DNA of 64,000 bases from Formosimonas limnophila. Lineage in GTDB: Bacteria; Pseudomonadota; Gammaproteobacteria; Burkholderiales; Burkholderiaceae. Shown one piece after another: positions 26,932-37,699 of the stretch (the stretch's first letter is position 1; each line of letters starts with the position of its first letter). The translations under genes were made by a program, and so were the position numbers. The DNA lies in the NCBI RefSeq assembly GCF_014652675.1, contig NZ_BMZG01000001.1, forward strand, positions 186,001 through 250,000, written 5' to 3'. Under the pieces are notes generated by a model. It did not search any database. It saw only the letters and a program-made list of their open reading frames with translations, and was not told the origin of the DNA.

Positions 26932-27987
26932 TCACGCAAGATTGCTTTCTCCAGCAGGTGGTGTAAGGCCAAAATGCGCAAAAGTCATCGGACTGGCAAT
27001 TCGCCCGCGTGGGGTACGTTGTAAGTAGCCTTGTTGAATGAGGTATGGTTCGATGATGTCCTCAATCGTGTCCTTGGCTTCACCGATGGATGCAGCAAGA
27101 TTGTCCAGCCCAACTGGACCACCATTAAATCGGAACAAAATCGCTTCTAATAGCTTTCTGTCCATCACATCCAAACCCACAGGGTCAACGTCAAGCATCT
27201 TGAGCGCAGCATCAGCGATGGTTTTGGTGATGTGGCCGTCTGCTTTCACTTGCGCGTAGTCACGTACGCGACGCAGCAGACGATTAGCGATACGTGGTGT
27301 GCCACGTGAGCGGCGGGCGATTTCGATGGCACCGTCCTCAGACATTTCGCAATGCAGCAAACGCGCTGAGCGTTTGACGATAAAGGTCAACTCCTCAACT
27401 GTATAAAACTCCAGTCTTGCCACAATACCGAAGCGATCTCGCAACGGGTTGGTCAACATGCCCGCGCGCGTGGTCGCTCCCACCAATGTGAATGGCTGTA
27501 AATCAAGCTTCACGCTGCGTGCGGCAGGGCCTTCGCCAATCATGATGTCGATTTGATAATCCTCTAACGCAGGGTAAAGAATCTCCTCAACCACGGGCGA
27601 GAGGCGGTGAATCTCGTCGATGAACAACACATCATTGGCTTCGAGATTCGTCAATAACGCCGCCAAATCACCCGCACGTTCGAGCACAGGCCCTGATGTT
27701 TGCTTGAGATTAACGCCCATTTCACGGGCGATGATGTGGGCGAGGGTGGTTTTTCCCAAACCTGGCGGGCCGAACAACAATGTGTGGTCGAGTGCTTCAT
27801 GGCGTGTTTTCGCAGCGCCAATGAAAATATCGAGCTGCTCACGGATTTTAGCTTGGCCGACATACTCGTCGAGCTGCTTCGGGCGCAGGGCGCGTTCGAT
27901 TTGCTCCTCCTCGCGCGGTGGTTTGGTGTCCAAAACGCGGTTCGGAAAATCGGCGGGGGAAAAGTCGTCGGTGACGATGGTGGACAT
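26932..27987 (-). CDS. ruvB: Holliday junction branch migration ATPase RuvB
   Basis: RuvB is the hexameric motor that drives branch migration with RuvA. The 351-residue protein has Walker [10 protein letters not shown] near 71, DEIHRLSP near 122, GATTRAG near 168 and the C-terminal winged helix ending [18 protein letters not shown]. It should be cotranscribed from ruvA, but an acyltransferase gene separates the two. The acyltransferase stop is only three bases before the ruvB ATG, so ruvB translation is probably coupled to it. There is no separate strong ribosome site: the bases before the ATG lie inside the acyltransferase gene. Confidence 0.97.
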   Translation of the reverse strand: MSTIVTDDFSPADFPNRVLDTKPPREEEQIERALRPKQLDEYVGQAKIREQLDIFIGAAKTRHEALDHTLLFGPPGLGKTTLAHIIAREMGVNLKQTSGPVLERAGDLAALLTNLEANDVLFIDEIHRLSPVVEEILYPALEDYQIDIMIGEGPAARSVKLDLQPFTLVGATTRAGMLTNPLRDRFGIVARLEFYTVEELTFIVKRSARLLHCEMSEDGAIEIARRSRGTPRIANRLLRRVRDYAQVKADGHITKTIADAALKMLDVDPVGLDVMDRKLLEAILFRFNGGPVGLDNLAASIGEAKDTIEDIIEPYLIQQGYLQRTPRGRIASPMTFAHFGLTPPAGESNLA

Positions 27988-27990
27988 ATG

Positions 27991-29142
27991 CTAAAGTTTA
28001 CTTTCGATATTTTTTGGTTTCTTATAAAAATAGCGTTCAACGTACTGATAGCTCATACTGGACAAGATAATGGTCAGACATCCCATTGATAGCGTGATTG
28101 GCCAATAGTGCTTGGTATAGAAGAGCGGGTTGGGTAAAAAACTAATGACAAATGATATAACTAAACCATGTAAAAGATAAATACTATAACTAATTTCTCC
28201 CAAAAGCCTAGCGGGTTTTGTATGCAAAACCCCAAACAATCCATCTCCATATAGTAAACAGATGAATAGAAAAAAAGATACTAGTGCTTGCTTGATACCA
28301 TAAGCTGTGTCAAAGAAATAGAAAATCACAAAGAACAACAGTAAGGAACATAAATCTAGAATGATTTTGCATTGTTTTGTTATGCTAAACCTTTTTCTGT
28401 AAAACTCAGCAGCTAGAATTCCGACTAAAAAATAGTATAGATATTTTTCATCTGATGAGATGCAAAATAAAGCAAATAATAAAATTGTCAGCAACTTTCC
28501 TTTTTTACTTGGTAGACTCACAGACAGTAACGGTAATGCTAGATAGAATTTCCATTCCCAAACTAAAGTCCAGTACACCCCTGCATTGACAGTGTAAAAA
28601 TTTTCAACAGGAATGTTCGGGGTTGAAAAAAATATGAACTTTAGTAGTTGTTTGGTTATTGCCAGTGTTTGAGAAAAATTGTTAAAAATCTGTGTTTGAT
28701 TAGTCAGTTCTTTATATGTGATTATTAATATTAAGATCAACACTGTCAAAAAATACATGGGTAGTATTCGTTGGAAACGAGATCTGTAGAAACTCTTCCA
28801 ATTCAAGCTCCCTTCTGACTTAATAACTCTTGACCAAAATAAAAATGCAGTGATGACAAAAAATAACGAAACACCCACTTGACCAGTTAGTGTATAAAAA
28901 GTGGAATCAGGCGTCTTCCAAACTGATGTCAAAAAATAATTGTGATTGATAATTGCGTGATGGAAGAAAACGCCTAGCGCTAGAAAGCCTCTTAAGCCAT
29001 CTAGGGTTAAGACTTGTTGTTCATTATGATTAGTTAATGTTCGGTAGAAAGGGTTTAGTTGATGAATGACAAAGGCAATTAAAATGAAAATACCTGACCC
29101 TATAAAGTAAGGGAAAATATTTGTTGGAGCAAGCTCTTGCAT
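27991..29142 (-). CDS. Acyltransferase family 3 (OafA/YrhL-like) membrane protein inserted between ruvA and ruvB
   Basis: A 383-residue protein with about ten predicted membrane helices and the acyltransferase-3 signature: LTLDGLRGFLALGVFFHHAI around residues 46-65, with the catalytic-type RGFLAL...HH pair, then RFQRILPMYFLTVL near 125 and a final SYQYVERYFYKKPK tail. These enzymes O-acetylate or otherwise acylate surface polysaccharides, lipids or antibiotics. It lies between ruvA (17 bp before) and ruvB (3 bp after) on the same strand, with visibly more A+T than either. This is unusual, since ruvA and ruvB are normally adjacent. Transfer into the operon is the likely explanation. The substrate is unknown. 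Confidence 0.92.
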   Translation of the reverse strand: MQELAPTNIFPYFIGSGIFILIAFVIHQLNPFYRTLTNHNEQQVLTLDGLRGFLALGVFFHHAIINHNYFLTSVWKTPDSTFYTLTGQVGVSLFFVITAFLFWSRVIKSEGSLNWKSFYRSRFQRILPMYFLTVLILILIITYKELTNQTQIFNNFSQTLAITKQLLKFIFFSTPNIPVENFYTVNAGVYWTLVWEWKFYLALPLLSVSLPSKKGKLLTILLFALFCISSDEKYLYYFLVGILAAEFYRKRFSITKQCKIILDLCSLLLFFVIFYFFDTAYGIKQALVSFFLFICLLYGDGLFGVLHTKPARLLGEISYSIYLLHGLVISFVISFLPNPLFYTKHYWPITLSMGCLTIILSSMSYQYVERYFYKKPKNIESKL

Positions 29143-29159
29143 ATAAGTGCTTTCATAAG

Positions 29160-29744
29160 TTAATTAGATAAAAACTGCAATGCCTGCCGAATTCCTGCGG
29201 ATACGCCCGAGTCTACGGGCAGTTGTTTTAATGCGCTGTTGATTTCTTTGTCGCCGTAGCCCAATGCAGACAGGGCTTGCGCGATATCGTTGCGGGCGTC
29301 GGGTTTGTCGGTGGTGGCTGTGGTGAAGTTGAAGCTCGCGCCTTTGAGTTTGTCTTTTAGTTCCAGCACCAGTCGTTCAGCGGTTTTTTTGCCGATACCG
29401 GGGATGCTTGTGAGGCGTGAAATGTCTTGTGCGACGACGGCTTGTTGTAGGTCGTCAGAGGACAGTCCTGATAAAATCCCAAGTGCGGTGCGTGCGCCGA
29501 TGCCACTGATTTTAATCAACATGCGAAAGCTGGATCGCTCAGCAGCGGTGGCGAAGCCAAATAATTGCTGCGCATCTTCGCGAATGGCTAAATGCAAAAA
29601 CAAGCTGACCGTTTCCCCTGCATTGGGCAAATGATAAAAAGTGCTCATAGGCACGTCAATCTCGTATGCGAGGCCGTGTGCGGTGTCGACAACGATTTGC
29701 GGTGGGCTTTTATCGATGAGTGTGCCAGTGATTTTTGCGAGCAT
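29160..29744 (-). CDS. ruvA: Holliday junction DNA-binding protein RuvA
   Basis: RuvA binds the four-way junction and loads RuvB. The 194-residue protein has an OB-like N-terminal domain ([10 protein letters not shown]), two helix-hairpin-helix motifs ([13 protein letters not shown] near 75 and [20 protein letters not shown] near 110) and the C-terminal RuvB-binding domain ([19 protein letters not shown]). The ATG at 29744 is chosen because the longer frame to 30029 has a non-RuvA leader antisense to the diverging gene. Its downstream partner ruvB is displaced by an acyltransferase gene. Confidence 0.96.
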   Translation of the reverse strand: MLAKITGTLIDKSPPQIVVDTAHGLAYEIDVPMSTFYHLPNAGETVSLFLHLAIREDAQQLFGFATAAERSSFRMLIKISGIGARTALGILSGLSSDDLQQAVVAQDISRLTSIPGIGKKTAERLVLELKDKLKGASFNFTTATTDKPDARNDIAQALSALGYGDKEINSALKQLPVDSGVSAGIRQALQFLSN

Positions 29745-29832
29745 GGGGAGAGCCTTAAATGATTTGGTGCTATTATCGCACAAGTGGTTTGGGGCTTTGG
29801 CGATTGTGTGGCGAATATTGTCTGTGATGTGT

Positions 29833-30258
29833 ATGGTGAAATTATTGAAGTATCTCTGGGCGTTGCCGATTACTGTTTTGGGCTTGCTCTTACTATTACT
29901 GGCGCTGCCGAGTCGTCCGCACGTGGCGCGTTTGCGTATTGGGCAAACATCGGCGTTGTGTGCGTGGGGTGGTTGGTTGAGTTCTTGGCTGCGCAAACAT
30001 CCGCTCGGGGCAATGTCGGCTGCATCCATCGGTCATGTGGTGATTGCACGCAATGCACGACAACTGTGTTGGTCTGGTGCTCATGAGCTTGAGCATGTGC
30101 GTCAAACTGAGCTTTGGGGGATTTTCATGCCGTTTGCTTATGTTTTGAATGGGTTGTGGCAGTTGGTGCGCGGTAAGCGGTTTTATCGGGATAATTATTT
30201 TGAAGTGGCTGCGTATCGTTTCGGGCCTGAACGATTTGATAGGCGTGATAAACGGTAG
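29833..30258 (+). CDS. Small membrane protein with HExxH metallopeptidase-like motif
   Basis: The 141-residue product has one N-terminal membrane helix (about residues 8-26) and a C-terminal domain with the sequence HELEH at 84-88, preceded by GHVVIARN and followed by [22 protein letters not shown] glutamate at 124 in NYFEVAAY could be the third zinc ligand. I have seen this pattern in unnamed small proteins of betaproteobacteria and actinobacteria. It resembles a minimal gluzincin-like peptidase or a relic of one. The start is chosen at 29833; the frame is open further upstream, but that part overlaps ruvA. It diverges from ruvA. A short hairpin with a T-run (30287-30308) may terminate it. 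Confidence 0.7.
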   Translation: MVKLLKYLWALPITVLGLLLLLLALPSRPHVARLRIGQTSALCAWGGWLSSWLRKHPLGAMSAASIGHVVIARNARQLCWSGAHELEHVRQTELWGIFMPFAYVLNGLWQLVRGKRFYRDNYFEVAAYRFGPERFDRRDKR

Positions 30259-30264
30259 CGGTTT

Positions 30265-30486
30265 GTGTCGCTGTGTGGTGAAAGTACCGAGTATTGTCTC
30301 GGCATTTTTTATGGTGGTTTCACTAAGAAGCCGAAGCAAATGATTTGTGGACTGCATTTGCAGATTGATAAGCTAGGGCGTATTAACACTATTCAAGCAA
30401 TCAACGATGAGTGCGAAATGAATAAAGCCGCTAAACAAAACATCAAGTTTATCAAAGCGAGAGAATATACTGCGAAAGACTTTTAA
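30265..30486 (+). CDS. Doubtful small frame, 73 codons
   Basis: A GTG-initiated frame gives a basic protein whose C-terminal half (IDKLGRINTIQAINDECEMN, then KFIKAREYTAKDF) looks protein-like. It matches no family I recognise. A terminator-like hairpin lies inside its first third, which argues against the long version; a shorter ATG start at 30340 would give 48 residues. It could be a gene remnant. Confidence 0.25.
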   Translation: MSLCGESTEYCLGIFYGGFTKKPKQMICGLHLQIDKLGRINTIQAINDECEMNKAAKQNIKFIKAREYTAKDF

Positions 30487-30495
30487 TTTTCAGAA

Positions 30496-30566
30496 CAAAC
30501 GCTAATGCACACATTGTAACGATTTATTATTGGTAGTGTTAATACGAACTAGTTTGCTAGCGTTTG
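30496..30566. repeat. Spaced inverted repeat
   Basis: CAAACGCTA (30496-30504) and TAGCGTTTG (30558-30566) are exact complements 53 bp apart, and the match extends imperfectly outward. Could be ends of a very short element or a regulatory dyad; no transposase is nearby. Confidence 0.4.
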
Positions 30567-30598
30567 ATTTGTCGTGACCTATGTCAGGTTGACGTGCT

Positions 30599-30640
30599 AA
30601 AAACCATGAAATCCGCCAGATGACGAGTTTCATGGTTTTT
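30599..30640. terminator. Bidirectional hairpin terminator before rutE-like gene
   Basis: AAAAACCATGAAA and TTTCATGGTTTTT pair perfectly over 13 bp with a 16-base loop. It is placed to end the minus-strand rutE-like gene, whose stop is 20 bases away. Confidence 0.75.
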
Positions 30641-30659
30641 ATTTTATCAGCACAAAACA

Positions 30660-31247
30660 TTACAACGTTTGAGTGGCAACGTCATAAGCCAAACGCGGGC
30701 TGCGTGGATAGTTGCCTGAGGCATCGCCGTGGCCGATGTTGATGAGGAAGTTCGATTTGAATCGGCCATCGGGGAAAAACTCTTTATCAAGGGCAGCATT
30801 GTCAAAACCACTCATCGGACCAGCATCCAAACCAATGGCACGAACAGCCATGATGAAATACGCACCTGATAAGCTGCCATTTCTGAATGCGGTGGTTTGG
30901 GTCATTTCTGGATTGGCGTCGAACATGCCTTTGACATCCATCGCAGGGAAAATGGTCGGTAAGTGTTCTTGGAAATTGGTGTCATAAGCCACAATAACGG
31001 TAACGGGCGCGGCCATGGTTTTTGCTTTGTTGCCATCGGCCAATGTTGGCTCTAAGCGCGCTTTCGCTTCTGGTGAGCGGATAAAGACAAAGCGGGCAGG
31101 TGAGGCGTTGAATGCGGTTGGCCCCATTTTTGCCAAATCATAGATGGCTTGTAACTGCTCATCAGTGACAGGTTCGTTGGTGAATTTGTTAAATGTGCGT
31201 GCGTCGTGAAACAGTTGGTTGAGTGCTTCGTTGCTGAGTGTGGTCAT
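30660..31247 (-). CDS. rutE: Malonic semialdehyde reductase RutE-like, nitroreductase family
   Basis: The 195-residue flavoprotein follows E. coli RutE along its length: LFHDARTFNKF near the start, MGPTAFNASPARFVFIRS near 41, APVTVIVAYD near 80, TAFRNGSLSGAYFIMAVRAIGLDAGPMSGFD near 118-148, and LKSN-like FKSNFLINIGHGD near 165. RutE reduces malonic semialdehyde to 3-hydroxypropionate in pyrimidine breakdown, using NAD(P)H and FMN. No other rut genes are nearby, so it may act as a general nitroreductase or aldehyde reductase here. AGGAG lies 6 bases before the ATG. It is monocistronic. Confidence 0.87.
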   Translation of the reverse strand: MTTLSNEALNQLFHDARTFNKFTNEPVTDEQLQAIYDLAKMGPTAFNASPARFVFIRSPEAKARLEPTLADGNKAKTMAAPVTVIVAYDTNFQEHLPTIFPAMDVKGMFDANPEMTQTTAFRNGSLSGAYFIMAVRAIGLDAGPMSGFDNAALDKEFFPDGRFKSNFLINIGHGDASGNYPRSPRLAYDVATQTL

Positions 31248-31354
31248 GTTTGGCTCCTGTTGATGGATGGATTTGGTGTTCTAGTGAACGGGTTGTGATT
31301 TTACAGTGCTTCATTTTTTAAACAAATTGGTTTTTTGACAAATGATTTTTTCAT

Positions 31355-32482
31355 TTATGAAATAGTATTGGTGCTTTTACGGTGATTTAGCTGGGTCAAT
31401 GACCAGATGGCTTGCTCTGATATCACCGCGTCGGCGTGTGCTGTGTAAACAGCGACAGCAGCGATGGCTTGTTCTGTAGCTTCGCCGTTACCCAACGCCA
31501 ATAAAACATTGCGCTGCCACTGAGCATGGCCGATTCGATAAATGGCTGAGCCAGCCATTTTGTCCTTAAATGTGGACTCCGACCATGACAGAGCATCTAG
31601 TAAGGTTAATTGATCCAATTGATGGCGCACTTCGAAATCGGGTAGGTCACTTTTGACTGCAAATTTATTCCACGGGCAGGCGAGTTGACAGTCATCACAC
31701 CCATAAATGCGGTTACCGATGGCTGGTCGAAACTCATGAGGAATTACGCCGTTGTATTCGATGGTGAGGTAGGAAATACAGCGGCGTGCGTCAAGCTTAT
31801 ACGGTGCAATAATCGCTTGTGTGGGGCAAATGTCCAAGCACGCATGGCATGAACCACAGTGCTCGGTGGTTTTCACATCCATAGGCAAATCCAGATTCAC
31901 ATACAGCTCACCGAGAAAAAACATCGAGCCAGACTCACGGTTGAGCAGCAGCGTGTGTTTTCCACGCCAGCCGAGCGCGGTTTGTTGGGCAATCTCGACT
32001 TCTGGCACGGGTGCTGAGTCGGAGAAGGCTCGATAGATTAAGGTGGTTCCGATGTGTTGCTCAATCTGCTCAGCGAGTTTTTGTAGGCGGCTGCGAACCA
32101 CTTTGTGATAATCACGGGCGAGCGCGTAGCGTGAGATGTTGGCACTTGAGGGATTTTCGATGGTTTGCCAAGTCTGTGTCTGCCAGTCGGGGGCTAAATC
32201 AGCCGCCAAATAAGGCAAAGTCACGCTGATAATGCTGATTGTTTCGGGTACGAGTGTTGCTGGTTCAAATCGTGCATCAAGATTTCGTGTCAAATAAGAC
32301 ATTTCACCGTGAAATTCTTTGGCCAACCACGCTTGATAACTGGTTTTTGCCGCGCGTAAGTCAGGCTGGCTGATGGCGATGTGAGAGAAGCCTTGCGTTT
32401 GTGCGGCTGACTTAATCCACTCGGCCAGTTGTCTGCGGTCGTTGTCGTTTGCGGTACAATGTTGGGCTGTGATGTCTGTCAT
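31355..32482 (-). CDS. queG: Epoxyqueuosine reductase QueG
   Basis: QueG uses cobalamin and two [4Fe-4S] clusters to make queuosine from epoxyqueuosine in tRNA. The 375-residue protein has the N-terminal DUF1730 domain (FSHIAISQPDL, FHGEMSYL), CGSCHACLDICPTQAI near 220 and CDDCQLACPWN near 275 for the clusters, and a C-terminal HEAT-like region. The ATG at 32482 is preferred to an upstream GTG at 32511, which adds ten unrelated residues and approaches the divergent tsaE promoter. It diverges from tsaE, a frequent pairing in betaproteobacteria. Confidence 0.96.
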   Translation of the reverse strand: MTDITAQHCTANDNDRRQLAEWIKSAAQTQGFSHIAISQPDLRAAKTSYQAWLAKEFHGEMSYLTRNLDARFEPATLVPETISIISVTLPYLAADLAPDWQTQTWQTIENPSSANISRYALARDYHKVVRSRLQKLAEQIEQHIGTTLIYRAFSDSAPVPEVEIAQQTALGWRGKHTLLLNRESGSMFFLGELYVNLDLPMDVKTTEHCGSCHACLDICPTQAIIAPYKLDARRCISYLTIEYNGVIPHEFRPAIGNRIYGCDDCQLACPWNKFAVKSDLPDFEVRHQLDQLTLLDALSWSESTFKDKMAGSAIYRIGHAQWQRNVLLALGNGEATEQAIAAVAVYTAHADAVISEQAIWSLTQLNHRKSTNTIS

Positions 32483-32566
32483 GGGCGATATGATACTGGG
32501 TATTGCCCACACTGGCGTGAAGTTGCGCTGATTCGTATGGCGCGTCTATTAATATAGGGTGATTTT

Positions 32567-33073
32567 ATGCACGAACAACACCATTTGCTCAAAAACGAAG
32601 CGGCCACGGCGCGCATGGCGCAGGCCATTGCCAATTGTGTCATTGCTGGTGATGTGGTGTTTCTCGAAGGTGATTTGGGAGCGGGCAAAACCACGTTCAC
32701 ACGCTATTTCGCACGAGCGCTGGGCGTGACAGGGCGAGTCAAAAGTCCCACTTATGCGCTGATTGAGAGCTATGAATTACCAAGCAATGCAACGAAAATA
32801 CAGCAGTTGCATCATTTTGACTTGTACCGATTGGCTGAACCGCGTGAGTGGTTTTCAGCGGGTTTTGATGAGTATCTGAGCACGGCTGCTGTGGTGTTCA
32901 TTGAGTGGGCAGAAAAGGCGGCGGGGGCTTTGCCTGCACCGACCTTGGTTGTGCAATTGTCTCATGTGGATGAGTTTGTCAGTGATGATGAATTGAATGA
33001 TTCGCCCAGACAGTTGACGCTGAAGGTGTCGGATGAGGCGGCAGGGCGTTTTTTAGACCTGCATTTGGATTGA
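32567..33073 (+). CDS. tsaE: tRNA t6A-modification ATPase TsaE
   Basis: TsaE is the ATPase of the TsaBDE complex that makes t6A37 on ANN-decoding tRNAs. The 168-residue product has Walker A EGDLGAGKTTFTRYFARALG near 35, the SPTYALIESYEL segment near 60, HHFDLYRL near 83 and VVFIEWAEKA near 108. It carries a slightly long acidic C-terminal part (DEFVSDDELNDSP). In many relatives amiC follows; here a terminator and the convergent creC gene do. It diverges from queG, 84 bp between starts. Confidence 0.95.
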   Translation: MHEQHHLLKNEAATARMAQAIANCVIAGDVVFLEGDLGAGKTTFTRYFARALGVTGRVKSPTYALIESYELPSNATKIQQLHHFDLYRLAEPREWFSAGFDEYLSTAAVVFIEWAEKAAGALPAPTLVVQLSHVDEFVSDDELNDSPRQLTLKVSDEAAGRFLDLHLD

Positions 33074-33104
33074 TGTGCTGTGAGGTTTGAAGTGTTTTGT
33101 CAAT

Positions 33105-33134
33105 AATCCGCTGATCAAGTCAGCGGATTTTTTA
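33105..33134 (+). terminator. Intrinsic terminator after tsaE
   Basis: AATCCGCTGA / TCAGCGGATT with loop TCAAG, followed by TTTTTAT. It separates tsaE from convergent creC. Confidence 0.85.
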
Positions 33135-33152
33135 TGGTTCACACCTAAGCAT

Positions 33153-34601
33153 TTAAGCATGACGGTCAAATTTGGCGGTCAGACTTTTAGGGAATACCAA
33201 TTTGACCAATACACCACCGCCGAAATGGTTTTGGATGTCGATTTGGCCATCGTGCTTGGTCATGATTTCGCGCACGAAATTCAGACCAAGCCCCGTGCTT
33301 TTTGATTTGTGCGGTCGAGCCAGCGAATAAAAGCGGTCAAAAATATGTGGCAGCGCGTAGTCGGGAATGCCCGCACCATGGTCGCGGATGCTGATGCGGT
33401 GGTGGATTAGAGACGGTTCATCGTAAATTTGAATGCTGCTGTCATTCGGAGAAAAATCCATCGCATTGTCGATGAGGTTGCTGAACATCTGGCCAAGTAA
33501 AAATTCATCGCCTTGAACAGTGGTATTGCCATTGATGTTAATTGACAAAGTGATGTTGCGACGAGCAAGCTCAGTTTGCTGGGTTGATAAAGCTTTGTCA
33601 AGTAAAGGGTGCAAAGCCACGGGCTGCAATGACAATGCGGGCGCACGTTCAAGATTCGCGAGTTCCAACAGACGGTCAATGAGGGTTTGTAGGCGGTGGC
33701 TTTGCTCTTCGATATTCGTGGCGAATTGGGTTTGGGCGGCTTCGGGTGGATGCTCTTTGATGATTTCGGCAGCACCACGGATGGCTGAAAGCGGGCTTTT
33801 TAGCTCGTGGGTGAGGGTATGCACGTATTGCTCAACGTACTCTTTGCCATCGAGTCGCTCCCGCATGGTGGCAATGGTGTTGATGATGGCTCTGAGCTCT
33901 GTGCTGATGAATTTTGGTTTTAGCACAGACTTGCCCGCGGTGATGTCGTCTGCGTAGCGTTCCAATCGAGAAATAGAGCGGTTAATCCACCACATAATGA
34001 TGAGGCCAACGAGTAGCGATGCGCCGAGTAATATCACACCTGCTTGTGTGATCCGCGCCTCGCTGCGATTGATGATGGGCATCAGTGTGCTGTTGGGCTT
34101 AGAAACGGTGAGTACACCAGTGATTTTGTCGTTGATGATGATTGGCGCGGCGACGTGCATGACGCTGGTGGCGTCATTGCCTACAACGCTGGGCGTACTG
34201 CGTGCACCGTATTGGCCGCGCAGTGTGAGATAGACGTCATTCCAGCGTGAGTAGTCAGCGCCGACGTCCTTGCCTGATGAGTCGTATCGAACAATCCCTG
34301 CTGCATCGGTGATGTAGACGCGATAGTCAACGCGTGTTTTGATGACACCGCCGATGTTGCTCTGAAAAGGGCGTTGGTTGATTTGAGCGAATGCTTGCGC
34401 AATGCTGCCTGTGGCGGTGGCGTTGTTTTTGATGTCTTGCGCGGCAATGTTTGCCAAAACTTGCGCGCTGTCCACGAGGGCGTCTTCGGTGGATTGGCGC
34501 ACACCGGGTTTGACTTCCTCTGCGAAAATCGCGAGGACAAACCAGGCAGCGATGGCGACAATTAGAAAATACCCGATGAATATTTGTAGACTGATTCTCA
34601 T
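33153..34601 (-). CDS. creC: Sensor histidine kinase CreC
   Basis: CreC is the inner-membrane kinase of the CreBC system that responds to carbon source and, in some species, to cell-wall stress. The 482-residue protein has a first helix (residues about 7-27), a periplasmic domain with the CreC-typical EVKPGVRQSTEDALVDSAQ, a second helix near 195, then HisKA with the phospho-accepting His in THELKSPLSAIRGAAEII near 265, and HATPase motifs NLIDNAMDFSP, DHGAGIPDYA and GLGLNFVREI. It begins 3 bp after creB and is cotranscribed with it. No creD-like gene is visible. Confidence 0.94.
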   Translation of the reverse strand: MRISLQIFIGYFLIVAIAAWFVLAIFAEEVKPGVRQSTEDALVDSAQVLANIAAQDIKNNATATGSIAQAFAQINQRPFQSNIGGVIKTRVDYRVYITDAAGIVRYDSSGKDVGADYSRWNDVYLTLRGQYGARSTPSVVGNDATSVMHVAAPIIINDKITGVLTVSKPNSTLMPIINRSEARITQAGVILLGASLLVGLIIMWWINRSISRLERYADDITAGKSVLKPKFISTELRAIINTIATMRERLDGKEYVEQYVHTLTHELKSPLSAIRGAAEIIKEHPPEAAQTQFATNIEEQSHRLQTLIDRLLELANLERAPALSLQPVALHPLLDKALSTQQTELARRNITLSININGNTTVQGDEFLLGQMFSNLIDNAMDFSPNDSSIQIYDEPSLIHHRISIRDHGAGIPDYALPHIFDRFYSLARPHKSKSTGLGLNFVREIMTKHDGQIDIQNHFGGGVLVKLVFPKSLTAKFDRHA

Positions 34602-34604
34602 GGT

Positions 34605-35303
34605 TTACACATCGGTATTGCTGCGAATGCTGTAACCAAAACCACGGTGGGTGGTGATGGGGTTGAGGGATTCATTCACGACACGCAGCTTGCTGCGCAA
34701 GGTTTTGATGTGGGTATCCACGGTTCGGTCAAAGGTGTCGGTTGCATCCGTCCACACCAAATCCATGAGCAACTGACGAGGGAAAATTCGGTTTGGCTCT
34801 GAGAGTAGGGTTTTTAACAATAAAAACTCATAACGTGTCAATGACAACAACTGCTCACAGAAGAGAATTGTGCCATGAGACTCATTGACTTCAAATAAAG
34901 AAACTTCCGATGTTTTTGATTTAGTGACAGCACGCTCAGAGCGGCGCAAAATCCCACGTACTCGAGCGCACACTTCACGTGGTGAGAAAGGCTTGGCAAT
35001 GTAATCATCCGCGCCCATCTCCAATCCGACGATGCGATCAACCTCGTCGGCGCGCGCAGTGAGGAACAACAACGGTACATCATGGGTGGCTAAAATTCGT
35101 TGGTATAAGTCAAAGCCATTGATGTCGGGCAAACCGACATCTAAAATAAACAGCGACGGCGCGTCGTTTTGCAGCGCGTCGAGCATCAGCTGGCCGCGAT
35201 GGAACCATTGCACGGTGAAGCCGTCGGTTTGTAACGCGTAGATTAATGTTTCTGCAATCGCAGGCTCGTCTTCGATGAGCCAGATAGTTTGTTTGGTAGT
35301 CAT
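34605..35303 (-). CDS. creB: Response regulator CreB
   Basis: A 232-residue OmpR/PhoB-type regulator, the cognate partner of CreC. The receiver has acidic residues in IEDEPAIAETL (about 10-20), the phosphorylated Asp in LFILDVGLPDINGFD near 53, and the conserved Lys in IAKPFSPREVCARV near 103. A winged-helix DNA-binding domain follows (LTRYEFLLLKTLL, RTVDTHIKTLRSKL). It lies 10 bp after the thioesterase gene and 3 bp before creC, so the three genes form one unit. Known Cre targets use a TTCAC-type tag, which I did not search for systematically. Confidence 0.94.
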   Translation of the reverse strand: MTTKQTIWLIEDEPAIAETLIYALQTDGFTVQWFHRGQLMLDALQNDAPSLFILDVGLPDINGFDLYQRILATHDVPLLFLTARADEVDRIVGLEMGADDYIAKPFSPREVCARVRGILRRSERAVTKSKTSEVSLFEVNESHGTILFCEQLLSLTRYEFLLLKTLLSEPNRIFPRQLLMDLVWTDATDTFDRTVDTHIKTLRSKLRVVNESLNPITTHRGFGYSIRSNTDV

Positions 35304-35313
35304 ATTTTAATCA

Positions 35314-37623
<2,310 letters not shown>

Positions 37624-37658
37624 CGGTGCTGAGCCTATCACTTATCTCTGTTTTTTTG

Positions 37659-37664
37659 TATAAT
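37659..37664 (+). promoter_or_regulatory. -10 box candidate before cytochrome b561 gene
   Basis: A consensus TATAAT 36 bases before the ATG at 37700, in the gap after purB. I see no good -35 hexamer, so the call is tentative. Confidence 0.35.
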
Positions 37665-37699
37665 ACGCCCCTTATCATTAAAAACCATTGAGGAAAACC

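Larger units (their letters stand above)
30259..30659. other. Mostly gene-free region with inverted repeats
   Basis: 401 bases after the HExxH gene. It holds a short doubtful frame (30265-30486), a terminator-like hairpin (CCGAG/CTCGG, 30287-30302, then CATTTTTT), a 9-bp perfect inverted repeat (30496-30504 and 30558-30566) and the terminator before the rutE-like gene. Confidence 0.5.

Noticed and set aside
29745-30029. N-terminal extension of ruvA
   Set aside because: The extra 95 residues are antisense to the diverging HExxH gene and do not resemble RuvA, which starts at the MLAKI segment.
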